From Planctomycetaceae bacterium (GTDB lineage: Bacteria > Planctomycetota > Phycisphaerae > Sedimentisphaerales > Anaerohalosphaeraceae), in contig JAJFTK010000090.1 in assembly GCA_021372945.1 (NCBI GenBank), forward strand, positions 1-54,170: a stretch of DNA of 54,170 bases. Reading direction: 5' to 3'. The notes under the pieces were generated by a model that did no database searches, was not told the origin of the DNA, and was given only the letters and a program-made list of their open reading frames with translations. Within the stretch, counting starts at the first letter, position 1, and each line of letters starts with the position of its first letter. A program made the translations under genes and the position numbers. Shown here piece by piece: positions 25,193-34,505 of this stretch.

Positions 25193-28100
25193 ATGTATTA
25201 CTACACCCGTACCATGCGGTTTTGCTGGGCATTTGTTTTCTACTTTTCGGCTGGTATTTTGGCGCAAGGAACCTATGGCGGCGGAGATGGGTCGCCCGAA
25301 AATCCATTCATAGTCGCTGATTTTAATGATCTAACAGAGATGCGCGATTGCCCGGACGACTGGGGGCGACACTTCATCCTTACGTCAGACATCGACCTGG
25401 ACCCTTCTTTGCCAGGCCGCAAAGTTTACGGAAGAGCGATCATTGCCTCTGCGATCTACCGTCAGCCCCTCCTGCCCGTGGGTACGGCATTTCAAGGACA
25501 CTTTGACGGAAACGGCTATGCTATTCAAAATCTGCATGTTTTCGGAAACGCCTACAATGGTTTCTTCGGTTGGGTCGGTTCCCACGCCCGAATCCGAAAT
25601 CTCACGATTCAGGGAGCGACGGTCGAAGGCAGTCGGTTCTTAGGAGCTGTTGCGGCCTTCAACCAGGGTGTGATTACGCATTGCCAGGCTATCGGTATTT
25701 CGATGCGCGATATAGCCCCTACCTCAACAGGTGAAGGCGCCGCGGGAGGATTAGTGGGTTTCAATTCGTTTGGGACAATTGCTTTCTGCGGTGCCGAGGC
25801 CATTACTGAAGGATATAATAAAGTGGGCGGCCTTGCGGGTCTTAACACGGGCGCTATCTACTGCTGTAAAACCAATGGAAGCGTAGCCGGGCAAGATTCC
25901 ATCGGAGGCATTGTCGGTTATAACGGCGGGGCAATCGAAAACTGTTTTTCGGATAGTTCAGTTGTCGCCCTAAATTCTGCCGGTGGCATTGCGGGCACAA
26001 CCACCGGCAGCATTGTTAATTGCTATACAGTTTCGAGCGTTACGGGCACTACGGTGGGGGGAGTTGCCGGAGTTGAAAGCTACGATATCGGTACGGAGGC
26101 GGCCGTGAGTTTTATCGTTCATTGTTATGCAAATGGCCCTTTGCAGCTTCTGCCCGGCGGCAGTGCGGCTTATGCCGGAGGGGTTGTGGGTTACAAATAT
26201 CCGTACCCCGACTGTCGCGTTGTTCGCTGTCTTTGGAATGTCGATACGACCGGTATATCGATTACCGCCGGAAGCGGTGTTGGTCTGACCGACGAACAGG
26301 CTCGCGACCCACAGATCTTTATAGATGCCGGTTGGGATTTTGCCGGTGAGACGGAAAACGGCCTCTGTGATGACTGGTATAGTCCGCCGGGACGGCAGTA
26401 TCCCATGTTGAGTTTTCAGCATCCACAGAAAGCCACGCCCATTCCCTTCGAAGGAAAAGGGACCATCGAGAAACCCTATCTGATCGCAACGGCTGAAGAG
26501 ATGCTTTTCATTAGCGGCAAGCCCTGGTTGATGGATAAATGCTTTTCGCTGAGTTGTGACATCGACCTGCAGGACGTCATTCTGGGGCAGTCGCCTCTTG
26601 CGCCGCGTGTCAGCGAATTGGACGGTTATGTTCATGGCGTTCCTTTCTTAGGGCTTTTTGACGGCGACGGCCATTCCATTCGAAACCTGTCTATTGATAA
26701 CCCAGAGTGCGCCGATTTGGGATTGTTCGGCAGGATTGAAAGCGGTACGCTGAAAGACGTCCGCCTGCAAAGCGCAAGACTCTACGGTAAAGACCGTTGC
26801 GGCATGTTGGCCGGACAAACGGGTAAGTGGGTTCGCCTCGAGGGTTGCTCCGTGCAGGGATGGCTGGGCGGTGAAAATGAAATCGGCGGCCTTGTGGGAA
26901 ACAATCTGGCGGATATTGCCCGTTGCTCCTTTGAGGGACTTGTATGGGGCACCTATGACCGTATTGGCGGGCTTACAGGGATACACTATGGCGGCGCTGT
27001 CATGGAGTCTTGTTTCAACGGTTCTGTTGTCGGCAGAAACCACGTAGGGGGGTTGGTCGGATTTGTATCGTCGACGCCCGCTTATGCCATAGAACGCTGT
27101 TATGCCAAAGGAGCCGTCACAGGGTCGCAGTATGTGGGCGGACTGGTCGGCAGTAACGGCAGCGCCTCCAGTCAGTCCACCAGCAGCGGTCAGACGATCT
27201 GGAACTGTTATTCTCACGCGCGGCTAACTGCCTATGTGTTTGCCGGCGGCCTGGCAGGACAGGAAGCGCATTCTCCTAACTACATTCCGTTTTTTCCTCC
27301 CAACCGCTTGATTTCACCGATTAGCCAAAATTATTTTTGCGGGCAGGTGTTTCAGCAGATTGGATGCGCCGGACTGATCGGGTCGACGCCGAATCTCTTA
27401 AATTACCCGTACAGTTCTTATTTTGACAAGGAGATTATCGGCAATGCCTGTCTGCAGGATGCGGAGCGGTACGGACGAACAACGGCCCAGATGAAGTCTG
27501 CAAGTACTTATGTTTCAGCCGATCGAGACGCTATGTCGTGGGATCTTGAGACGGTCTGGTCGCTCTGTGAAGGTACGAACTACCCCCGCCTTCGCTGGCA
27601 GGTTCCGGCCGGCGACTGGACCTGTCCCGACGGCATTCAATTCAACGATTTTGCGGACCTGGCGCAATGCTGGATGCAGGCAGAATCGCCGTGCAGCCTG
27701 GTGGATACGGACCAGAGCGGCTTGGTAGATGCCGGCGAATTGTATATGCTTGCTCAAAATTGGCTGCTGGGTACTCAAGACAAAGCCGATCTTGCCCTTG
27801 TTCGTTTTAGATTTGACGAAAACAGGGGCAACATCGCCTACTCTAACATTGACGGCTTGACGGGAATACTCTGCAATATGGCCGAGTCCGCGAGGCAGCC
27901 GGGATACTTCGGCAATGCCTTGCAGTTTGACGGCATTGACGATGTGGTGATATTGGAGGGCTTTAAAGGCATCCCGGGTGGCGCCGCACGTTCCTGCAGC
28001 GTTTGGCTCAAGACATCTGTTCCGGGCAGGCGCGTTCTTTCCTGGGGCCTCAATGAGATAGCTGCCAAGTGGGTTCTTCGGCTGGACGAGCAGGGCCGCT

Positions 28101-29713
28101 TATGTTTGGATGTAGGGAACGGCTTCAAGATAGCCGCCAGTTGTGTCGCCGACGGCGAATGGCATCTGATTACGGCCGTCTTAAATCCGGGGTTGACATC
28201 GGAGTCCCCGTATGATCCGGGCTGGGCACCCGCGAATTCAACGGACTCTCTCGAACTCTTTGTGGATGGACAGCGCGAAGAAATTTCATCACATGCTCCG
28301 GCTCCTATCGATACTCGCCCCTATAATTTTGCCGAGATCGGGACTTATTCGGGCACTGAAAAGCCGTTTCTTTATGCGGGTCTTATGGATGAACTTCAAA
28401 TCGTTCCGTACGCCCTTTCGCCGGATGAGATTCGTCAGATGATCCCGAAAGAACTGGTGACTCATTGGAAACTGGATGAGAGAACCGGCTCTGCAGTGTA
28501 TGATTCGGCCAACCATCATGATGGCGTCCTGGTGAACATGGACGAATCGAACTGGGATGCGTCGGAAAACGCGCTGTATTTTGATGGGGTGGATGATTAC
28601 GTCGTTTTCCCGGATTTCAAGGGGTTGACCGGCGGCAAGACGCGGAGCTGCTGTGCCTGGATCAAGACGGCTGTTCCCGGCGGACGGATTATCGCCTGGG
28701 GCGATCAGCAGCCCGGCGCCAGGTGGGTTATCCGGCTGCATGAGGACGGGCGATTGCGATTGGAGGCCGGTGATCGTTACCGCATCGGCTATCGCAAGAT
28801 TGATGATGGAAAATGGCATCATATTGCCGTAACGATGAAATACGACCAGATGTGGCCGGGCACAGCCCAGCGATCTATTACCCTTTATGTCGATGGAATG
28901 CAGGAACCGTTGGCCGAAGTGCTGGGAGGACTGATTTATACGGCTGCGGCTGAAGATGTCACATTGGGCGTCTATGCGCCAGTTCCTAAGTATTTTAGCG
29001 GATTTATGCGAGATGTTCGAATTTATAACTACGCACTGCCCATAGAAGAAATTCGCGGCATCATAAACGCGCCTGAAGGGATGCTTATCGCGCACTGGAA
29101 ACTGGATGAGGGGCAGGGGACTATCGCGGTTGACTCGGCTGACGGGCATGACGGTGTGTTGACGAATATGGATGCGTCGAGCTGGGACTTGAATGAAAAT
29201 GCCCTCTACTTTGACGGTGTTGACGATTATGTCGAAGTTCCCGATTTCAAAGGCGTTTCAGGCTCGCAATTGCGCACTTGTTCCATGTGGATAAAAACTC
29301 AGGTCGCGGGCAAACAGATTCTCTCCTGGGGGACTCCGGCGGCAGTCGGGGCCAAATGGGTCGTGCGTTTGAATGAAGAAGGCAAGGTCCGGGCCGAAGT
29401 CGGCGACGGCTATTGCATTGGCTCGACGCCGCTGGCGGACGGACAATGGCATCATATTGCCGTTAAGATCGACCGCTCCGATGTTTTGTCCAACACGGAG
29501 AATATAGTGATCTATGTCGATGGTTTGCCGGAAACAATTTCAGAACGTCAGATGCAATATGTTCAAACCTCTGTGGGCGAGAATGTGAAAATAGGTGTCT
29601 TCTCAGGCGGGCTGCTATACTTTCAGGGCTATATCAAAGATGTTCGTATTTATGATGGACCTTTGGCGGCAGGCGAGTTGACCGACCTGTACACGTCCAC
29701 AAAGCCCTTCTAA
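25193..29713 (+). CDS. Giant secreted GLUG/LamG surface protein with internal dockerin-like module
   Basis: A 1506-residue exported protein. A signal peptide (FCWAFVFYFSAGILAQG) comes first. Two beta-helix-like blocks of GLUG repeats (about 25-400 and 420-780) follow, with units such as VGGLAGLNTGAIYCC and IGGLVGNNLADIARC. Then comes a dockerin-like module (about 805-865) with calcium-loop-type DTDQSGLVDAGEL, and three LamG/concanavalin-like domains (about 870-1080, 1085-1295, 1300-1500). The last two LamG domains are close tandem copies (HWKLDE, ALYFDGVDDYV, WHHIAV). Likely an adhesin or polysaccharide-binding surface protein. The dockerin-like module is internal rather than C-terminal, which is unusual. 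Confidence 0.8.
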   Translation: MYYYTRTMRFCWAFVFYFSAGILAQGTYGGGDGSPENPFIVADFNDLTEMRDCPDDWGRHFILTSDIDLDPSLPGRKVYGRAIIASAIYRQPLLPVGTAFQGHFDGNGYAIQNLHVFGNAYNGFFGWVGSHARIRNLTIQGATVEGSRFLGAVAAFNQGVITHCQAIGISMRDIAPTSTGEGAAGGLVGFNSFGTIAFCGAEAITEGYNKVGGLAGLNTGAIYCCKTNGSVAGQDSIGGIVGYNGGAIENCFSDSSVVALNSAGGIAGTTTGSIVNCYTVSSVTGTTVGGVAGVESYDIGTEAAVSFIVHCYANGPLQLLPGGSAAYAGGVVGYKYPYPDCRVVRCLWNVDTTGISITAGSGVGLTDEQARDPQIFIDAGWDFAGETENGLCDDWYSPPGRQYPMLSFQHPQKATPIPFEGKGTIEKPYLIATAEEMLFISGKPWLMDKCFSLSCDIDLQDVILGQSPLAPRVSELDGYVHGVPFLGLFDGDGHSIRNLSIDNPECADLGLFGRIESGTLKDVRLQSARLYGKDRCGMLAGQTGKWVRLEGCSVQGWLGGENEIGGLVGNNLADIARCSFEGLVWGTYDRIGGLTGIHYGGAVMESCFNGSVVGRNHVGGLVGFVSSTPAYAIERCYAKGAVTGSQYVGGLVGSNGSASSQSTSSGQTIWNCYSHARLTAYVFAGGLAGQEAHSPNYIPFFPPNRLISPISQNYFCGQVFQQIGCAGLIGSTPNLLNYPYSSYFDKEIIGNACLQDAERYGRTTAQMKSASTYVSADRDAMSWDLETVWSLCEGTNYPRLRWQVPAGDWTCPDGIQFNDFADLAQCWMQAESPCSLVDTDQSGLVDAGELYMLAQNWLLGTQDKADLALVRFRFDENRGNIAYSNIDGLTGILCNMAESARQPGYFGNALQFDGIDDVVILEGFKGIPGGAARSCSVWLKTSVPGRRVLSWGLNEIAAKWVLRLDEQGRLCLDVGNGFKIAASCVADGEWHLITAVLNPGLTSESPYDPGWAPANSTDSLELFVDGQREEISSHAPAPIDTRPYNFAEIGTYSGTEKPFLYAGLMDELQIVPYALSPDEIRQMIPKELVTHWKLDERTGSAVYDSANHHDGVLVNMDESNWDASENALYFDGVDDYVVFPDFKGLTGGKTRSCCAWIKTAVPGGRIIAWGDQQPGARWVIRLHEDGRLRLEAGDRYRIGYRKIDDGKWHHIAVTMKYDQMWPGTAQRSITLYVDGMQEPLAEVLGGLIYTAAAEDVTLGVYAPVPKYFSGFMRDVRIYNYALPIEEIRGIINAPEGMLIAHWKLDEGQGTIAVDSADGHDGVLTNMDASSWDLNENALYFDGVDDYVEVPDFKGVSGSQLRTCSMWIKTQVAGKQILSWGTPAAVGAKWVVRLNEEGKVRAEVGDGYCIGSTPLADGQWHHIAVKIDRSDVLSNTENIVIYVDGLPETISERQMQYVQTSVGENVKIGVFSGGLLYFQGYIKDVRIYDGPLAAGELTDLYTSTKPF

Positions 29714-29718
29714 TATGA

Positions 29719-30507
29719 TCAGGTGATGAGCCGTTTTTTCAGGCGTTTGGTGGCGAAAAAGCCTACGATCAATGTAAAGACGATGACATAAGCGGCGTCC
29801 CATAAGATCACGCTATCCCAGTGCAGCGCCGCTATGAACCGCATGATTCGGACACAATGCGTCAGGGGCACGAGTTCGGCAAGCCACTGCACCTTCTTGG
29901 GCAGGCTCTCCACCGGGAATACCACGCCGGAAAAAAAGAACATCGGCGAGATCAGGCCGGTCATGTAAAAATTGAAGTGGTTGATGGTCTTGACAAAGGA
30001 CGTGACCAGCAGACCTAGCGCGCCGAACATGAACGCGGTTGCAAACCCGATCAGCGGCGCCGCCAGCGACCCCGGCATCGGAAGCTTTCCGAAAAGACCT
30101 ACCACAATAAGAACCGCCAGAGAAAAGAAAAACCCCTTCGACCCCGCCCAGAACATCTCGCCCAAAATAAGATTTTCTGCCGTGATGGGCGCCGCCAGCA
30201 TGCCGTCATAGACCTTCTCAAATTCCATGCGGATGAACGTGCCGAACGTGCATTCAAACGATGACGTCCACATGGCCGACGTCACCAGCAGCCCGATGCT
30301 CAGGTACACCAGATAGGGCTGGCCGTTGATCGGCGCAATAAACTGACCCAGCCCCAGCCCGATCCCCCACAAAAAGATCAGCGGCTCCAAAAACGGCGGA
30401 AAGCCATTGCTGAACAGGTGCTTGGTATAGACCCGCATGTGCCGATACCACACGCTGTACAGCCGCTGACGCAATTTCGGAAATCGCATTTCTTTACTGC
30501 CGCTCAT
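29719..30507 (-). CDS. ABC-2 type exporter permease (NodJ-like)
   Basis: A 262-residue inner-membrane permease with six predicted helices, including PFLEPLIFLWGIGLGLGQFI, ITAENLILGEMFWAGSKGF and the conserved helix MTGLISPMFFFSGVVFPVESLP. That last segment and overall length match the NodJ/DrrB branch of ABC-2 transporters. It overlaps the ATPase gene by 14 bases and would form the exporter with it. The transported substrate is unknown; relatives export lipo-oligosaccharides or drugs. Confidence 0.85.
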   Translation of the reverse strand: MSGSKEMRFPKLRQRLYSVWYRHMRVYTKHLFSNGFPPFLEPLIFLWGIGLGLGQFIAPINGQPYLVYLSIGLLVTSAMWTSSFECTFGTFIRMEFEKVYDGMLAAPITAENLILGEMFWAGSKGFFFSLAVLIVVGLFGKLPMPGSLAAPLIGFATAFMFGALGLLVTSFVKTINHFNFYMTGLISPMFFFSGVVFPVESLPKKVQWLAELVPLTHCVRIMRFIAALHWDSVILWDAAYVIVFTLIVGFFATKRLKKRLIT

Positions 30508-31426
30508 CCAGCATCCTCCCGGTGGCTTTCAGAAAGACATCTTCAAGATTCGTTTGCCGCAGGAAATGCGGGGCGCGTGTGAACTGGTCGCCCAGGCTTT
30601 TCAGCGCCTCAAAACTGGCCGCGTAATAGCGGGCGGTCAGGCCCGACAGGTCCAGCCGCACGCCGGCGGGCAGCGGCTGATGACGCAATTCAGGATTCGC
30701 CTGCAGATCCGTCACCTCAAGCACGTACGGTTCGATGTTTTCGGCCACAAGCTGCCTGGGCGAGCCTTCCATGATATTCTCGCCTCTGTGCATGATGATC
30801 AGCCGGTCGCAAAGCTGGAACGCCTCCTCCATGTAGTGCGTGGTCAGCAGCATCGTCGTGCCTTGCTTTTTCAATTGGCGCAGCTTGTCCCAGATCAAAT
30901 GCCGCACTTGCGGATCGAGCCCAGTGGTCGGCTCGTCCAGGATGAGCAGCTTCGGCTCGTTGAGCAGCGCCCGCGCAATGACCAGCCGCCGCTTCATTCC
31001 GCCCGAAAGGTGCCGTATCAATTCCTTCCGCTTCTCGCTAAGTTCCAAAAATTTCAGCAGTTCGTCGGCCCGCCTTCTGGCCTGAGCCGACGGCATGCCG
31101 TAAAATCGCGCATACAGCAGCAGGTTTTGGATGACATTCAATTCGTCATCGAGATTGTCTTCCTGGGGTGCCACGCCGGACATGTATTTGATGGAAAGCT
31201 CGTCCTCCTCCGGATCATAGCCGAACAGACGCAGGCGGCTTTGGGGCGAGTGATCGCGAGCCGTCCGGGCGTAAAACATCTTCAGCAGGGTTGTCTTGCC
31301 GGCCCCGTTGGGGCCCAGGAAGCCGAAACACTCGTCGGCATTGACATGAAATGACAGGCTCTTGACTGCCTGCAGCGAGCCAAAAGTCTTGCTGACGTCG
31401 GATGCCTCAATAACCGGTGTTTGCAT
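30494..31426 (-). CDS. ABC exporter ATPase (NodI/DrrA-like)
   Basis: A 310-residue ATP-binding subunit with Walker A GFLGPNGAGKTTLLK, signature RHLSGGMKRRLVIARALL, Walker B LLILDEPTTGLDP and H-loop LLTTHYMEEA. The C-terminal 80 residues (EPYVLEVTDLQANPE onward) match the extra domain of NodI/DrrA-type subunits. Coupled to the permease gene by overlapping ends; the zinc-ribbon gene lies 13 bases upstream and may share the transcript. Confidence 0.9.
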   Translation of the reverse strand: MQTPVIEASDVSKTFGSLQAVKSLSFHVNADECFGFLGPNGAGKTTLLKMFYARTARDHSPQSRLRLFGYDPEEDELSIKYMSGVAPQEDNLDDELNVIQNLLLYARFYGMPSAQARRRADELLKFLELSEKRKELIRHLSGGMKRRLVIARALLNEPKLLILDEPTTGLDPQVRHLIWDKLRQLKKQGTTMLLTTHYMEEAFQLCDRLIIMHRGENIMEGSPRQLVAENIEPYVLEVTDLQANPELRHQPLPAGVRLDLSGLTARYYAASFEALKSLGDQFTRAPHFLRQTNLEDVFLKATGRMLDERQ

Positions 31427-31439
31427 CGGATGCCAACAC

Positions 31440-31952
31440 CTATCCGAGCTTCGTCGCGACGTCCCGGATCAGTCCCTGCAGAACGCCTTCTGAAATATCG
31501 GCCAGCTCCGGCTCGGGCCGCTCCGCGCGCGCCATGGATGCCAGGATGCGAAGCACGCTCCTTTTATTCTTCTTTAACGTTCCCAGCGTCTTGTCGGCCG
31601 GATCAAGATTGCCATCGGCCATTTGCCGCAGGTACAGGATGCAGGATTTGATCACTTCTTTTTCCTCAGCGCTGCGGCTGCCGCCCGTGCTGCCGGGGGC
31701 TTCCTCCGGCAGGGGCGTGCTTTCCTTGAGGATGGTTTTTGTCAAACTTTGCGTTTCATTCATCAATTCGTGAAACTGTGTCTCTTCGCTGGCGTCCAGC
31801 GGGATCAGTCTCAGTTCCGGCTCATCCTCGTTGGGCGGCAGCGGAATATAACACTTATGCTTGCAGTACGGGCAGTTTCCCCATTTGCCGCCCGCGGTGT
31901 CCGGAGCCTTGATCTTTTTCTTGCAGGATTCACAGTGTAATGTAATGGGCAT
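31440..31952 (-). CDS. Zinc-ribbon protein of unknown function
   Basis: A 170-residue soluble protein with an N-terminal zinc ribbon, CESCKKKIKAP and CPYCKHKC, a form frequent in planctomycete proteins. A Glu/Pro-rich linker follows, then a helical C-terminus (about 95-170) with no recognised fold. No signal peptide. It is probably cotranscribed with queF upstream (11 bases) and the ABC exporter downstream, but no functional link is evident. Confidence 0.65.
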   Translation of the reverse strand: MPITLHCESCKKKIKAPDTAGGKWGNCPYCKHKCYIPLPPNEDEPELRLIPLDASEETQFHELMNETQSLTKTILKESTPLPEEAPGSTGGSRSAEEKEVIKSCILYLRQMADGNLDPADKTLGTLKKNKRSVLRILASMARAERPEPELADISEGVLQGLIRDVATKLG

Positions 31953-31963
31953 ACGTCAATCCT

Positions 31964-32326
31964 TCAAATTGAACCGTGTTCTGCTTTGTATTCCACGCAT
32001 ACATCCGTCGTGATGCCGCCTCGCGGCGTAAAACTCGATGTGACACGCATCCATCGCGGCCGACAGGCGTTTTTCAGCTCATCCAGGATTTCATTCGTCA
32101 GCGATTCGTAAAAGATCCCTTTATTGCGAAAACCCTGCAAATAGTATTTTAGGCTTTTCAGTTCTATACATAAGGCATCCGGTACGTATTCGATCAAGAT
32201 AGTCCCGAAATCCGGCTGGCCCGTCTTGGGGCACACGCTGGTAAACTCCGGACAGCGGATCGTGATCGTGTAATCTCGCCGGGGCCGAGGATTGTCAAAC
32301 ATCTCCAATTGGACTTTTTCTGCCAT
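31964..32326 (-). CDS. queF: NADPH-dependent preQ0 reductase
   Basis: A 120-residue QueF of the short (YkvM) type, which reduces 7-cyano-7-deazaguanine (preQ0) to preQ1 in queuosine synthesis. Visible are the catalytic Cys in [13 protein letters not shown], the following Asp, and the QueF signature [20 protein letters not shown]. The family's Cys-Asp pair is intact. Divergent from queC across 65 bases, an arrangement that keeps two steps of the same pathway under a shared control region. Ribosome site AAAGGA. Confidence 0.95.
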   Translation of the reverse strand: MAEKVQLEMFDNPRPRRDYTITIRCPEFTSVCPKTGQPDFGTILIEYVPDALCIELKSLKYYLQGFRNKGIFYESLTNEILDELKNACRPRWMRVTSSFTPRGGITTDVCVEYKAEHGSI

Positions 32327-32391
32327 TCAGTTGTCCTTTTTTCAACTTGGTGGTATAGTCACATACGCGATTCTAACAGAAAACCGGATAT

Positions 32392-33096
32392 ATGCAAGAA
32401 AGCACTCATAAAACTGACCGCCGGGCCGTTATTCTGCTTAGCGGCGGACTGGATTCGGCAACCACCCTGGCCATTGCCAAAAGCGAGGGTTTCGAATGCC
32501 ATGCCCTCAGTTTCCTGTATGGCCAAAGACACCGCCGCGAGATCGAGTCCGCAAGAAAGGTGGCCGCCTCATTTGCTGCTGCCGAGCACCGCGTTATCGA
32601 GATAGCTCTATCCTCGTTCGGCGGTTCGGCACTGACCGATACCGCCATCAATGTTCCCAAGGACCGCCCCGAGATCACGACTGTGATTCCTGTCACGTAC
32701 GTCCCGGCACGCAATACGATCTTTCTTAGCTACGCGCTGGCCTTTGCCGAGGTCCTGGGCGCATGGGATATCTTCATCGGTGTCAACGCCACTGACTACA
32801 GCGGTTATCCCGACTGCCGATCCGAGTTCATCGCGGCGTTCGAACGCATGGCCAACCTGGCGACGGCCGCCGCGGTTGAAGGCAGGGGGGCTTACACGAT
32901 CCACACGCCCATCATCAACATGACCAAGGCACAGATCATCCAAACGGGTATGCGGCTTGGGGTAGATTACGCGCTGACGCATAGCTGCTATGACCCGCTG
33001 CCCAATGGCAGACCCTGCGGACACTGCGATTCGTGCAAACTTCGCCTTAAGGGCTTCGCAGAGGCCAACCTCAAGGACCCACTAGAGTACGCGTGA
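32392..33096 (+). CDS. queC: 7-cyano-7-deazaguanine synthase
   Basis: A 234-residue ATP-dependent enzyme converting 7-carboxy-7-deazaguanine to preQ0. N-terminal PP-loop [17 protein letters not shown], then SFLYGQRH and [29 protein letters not shown], and the C-terminal zinc site [19 protein letters not shown] with four cysteines. Full length. The 65-base region shared with queF holds no known preQ1 riboswitch core. The end of the gene lies 18 bases before the decayed MATE gene on the opposite strand. Confidence 0.95.
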   Translation: MQESTHKTDRRAVILLSGGLDSATTLAIAKSEGFECHALSFLYGQRHRREIESARKVAASFAAAEHRVIEIALSSFGGSALTDTAINVPKDRPEITTVIPVTYVPARNTIFLSYALAFAEVLGAWDIFIGVNATDYSGYPDCRSEFIAAFERMANLATAAAVEGRGAYTIHTPIINMTKAQIIQTGMRLGVDYALTHSCYDPLPNGRPCGHCDSCKLRLKGFAEANLKDPLEYA

Positions 33097-33114
33097 GGCC
33101 CGAACCTCAGCCGT

Positions 33115-33975
33115 TCAGCCCGTGAATCGCTCCTTCTCTTTTTGATGGATCGTCTTCCACACGCCCCGCCGAAAGATCAGCCAAAGCGCCAGCGTCCTGC
33201 ATCCCCAGTCCAACGCCGTCGCCAGCCACACACGATCCCCAGCTTGCACGCAAACGCCAGCAGCCACGTCGCCGGGAGCCGCACGAACGTAATGCTCAGC
33301 ACGACCGCCCACATCATGCTCCGCGTATCGCCGGCTCCGCGCAGCGCGCCCATAAAGATAAAGCACAACGCGAAAAGCGGAAGCTCGATTGCCGAGATTC
33401 GGACCGCTTTCCCCGCAAGTGCCAGCACCTCCGGCGTTGCTTTGAAGATCCCCACGAAGTGTGGCGCAAAGACCACGAACAGCAACGCCGTTACGATCAT
33501 CAGCGAGCCCGTGAAAAGCAGGGTCCGTTTGACCGCCAGTTCGCCGATCCTGTGCCTGCCTGAACCCACCGCCTGTCCAAGGATGCTGGAGACCGCCACG
33601 CTCATGCCGAACGCCGGCATGAACACCAGCGACTCGATATTCAGCACGATCTGGTGGGCCGCCAACACGGTTGTCCCCAGGCTTGCCACCATCCACAGGA
33701 AAAACGCGTACGAACTGGTATTAAGCACGCGCTCGGCCAAAACCGGACTGGCCACATGCCAGATCCGGCGCACCACGATCCAGCGCAGGCTCAAAAAGTC
33801 CGTCAGACGCATGCTGATGCCGCGCTTGTTGGCAAACAGCAGGCTGATCGAAAGAAGGCCGCCAAGGTTGCGGGCGATCACGGTTCCCCATGCCACGCCG
33901 TAAAGCCCCATCGCCGGTACGATGCCAAATCCAAAGGCCAGCAGGATATTGGCATACTTTTCGTAACCATGTGAG
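33115..33975 (-). pseudogene. MATE-family exporter, 5' truncated and frameshifted
   Basis: The C-terminal two thirds of a MATE antiporter can be read from about 33966 down to 33115. It shows FGFGIVPAMGLYGVAWGTVI, LAAHQIVLNIESLVFMPAFG, FMGALRGAGDTRSMMWAV and the end IFRRGVWKTIHQKEKERF. At 33227-33232 a CACACA run (GTGTGTG on the coding strand) carries two extra bases that shift the frame; removing one TG restores KLGIVWLATALDWG. The first 150 or so residues are absent; another sequence begins near 33966. Two lesions make it a likely pseudogene, although the dinucleotide slip could also be a sequencing error. Confidence 0.8.
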
Positions 33976-34270
33976 ATGGGTTGGCAAGGACAGCAATTCC
34001 AATGACCCACGGTACAATTTGCTTTGGGAATTAGAAGGCGCGGTCGACCGGCGTAAGTTTTCAAGGCGGAGTCTGGGGTGCCAGGGAGTCCTGCTGGATG
34101 AGGATGAGGATCGGCTGCGGTATGAAATTGAGTATTACACGAAGAACAGTCGACTCCTGCCATCAACCCAGCGCGGTCACAAAATAAATCCGTTTCAGGT
34201 GAGGCAGGATTATTTGGAGTCGGCGGTGCCGCCCAGCAAAGAGGAATTTGGCCTCTGGGACTTGGACTGA
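33969..34270 (+). pseudogene. Unidentified coding remnant
   Basis: An open stretch with protein-like composition (YNLLWELEGAVDRRK, LLDEDEDRLRYEIEYY and the end SKEEFGLWDLD) runs from the break in the MATE gene to a TGA at 34270. No start codon with ribosome site was found and no family was recognised. It looks like the 3' end of a gene joined to the MATE remnant by a deletion or insertion. Confidence 0.3.
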
Positions 34271-34310
34271 TTCATTGGGTCATTCATTTTTATGTATACG
34301 TCTTACTCAC

Positions 34311-34505
34311 AAACCAGCAAAACCAGCAAAAGGGTGCAAACTGGACATCGGGGTGACAGGATGAGCACGAATTATACGACGCACCCACGAACCAGCAAAA
34401 CCAGCAAAAGGGTCCGAACTGGACATCGGGATGACAGGATGAGCATGAATTGTAACGTATACGTCTCACCCACAAACCAGCAAAACCAGCAGAAGGGTGC
34501 TCCAA
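34311..34505. repeat. Tandem repeat, about 80 bases, two and a half copies
   Basis: ACCAGCAAAACCAGCA starts at about 34313, 34391 and 34476, giving units of 78 and 85 bases. Each full unit continues with ACTGGACATCGGG, TGACAGGATGAGCA and a variable tail. GTATACGTCT and CACCCAC precede the last copy and, with changes, the first. Copies differ by several substitutions. No spacer-repeat pattern of a CRISPR array. Confidence 0.75.

Noticed and set aside
32327..32391. preQ1 riboswitch between queF and queC
   Set aside because: The 65-base gap lacks the C-rich loop and A-rich tail of preQ1-I and has no room for the larger classes once promoters are allowed for.
33115..33696. Independent 193-residue minus-strand gene
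   Set aside because: Only its last 40 or so residues are meaningful; they are the C-terminus of the frameshifted MATE gene. The rest is an out-of-frame reading.
34290..34505. Minus-strand frame with a repeated Cys/Trp-rich peptide (FCWFCWF)
   Set aside because: The repetition is the translation of the tandem DNA repeat; there is no credible start site, and the reading changes with unit length.
34311..34505. CRISPR array
   Set aside because: The units are about 80 bases, similar throughout and not split into short identical repeats with unique spacers; no cas genes nearby.
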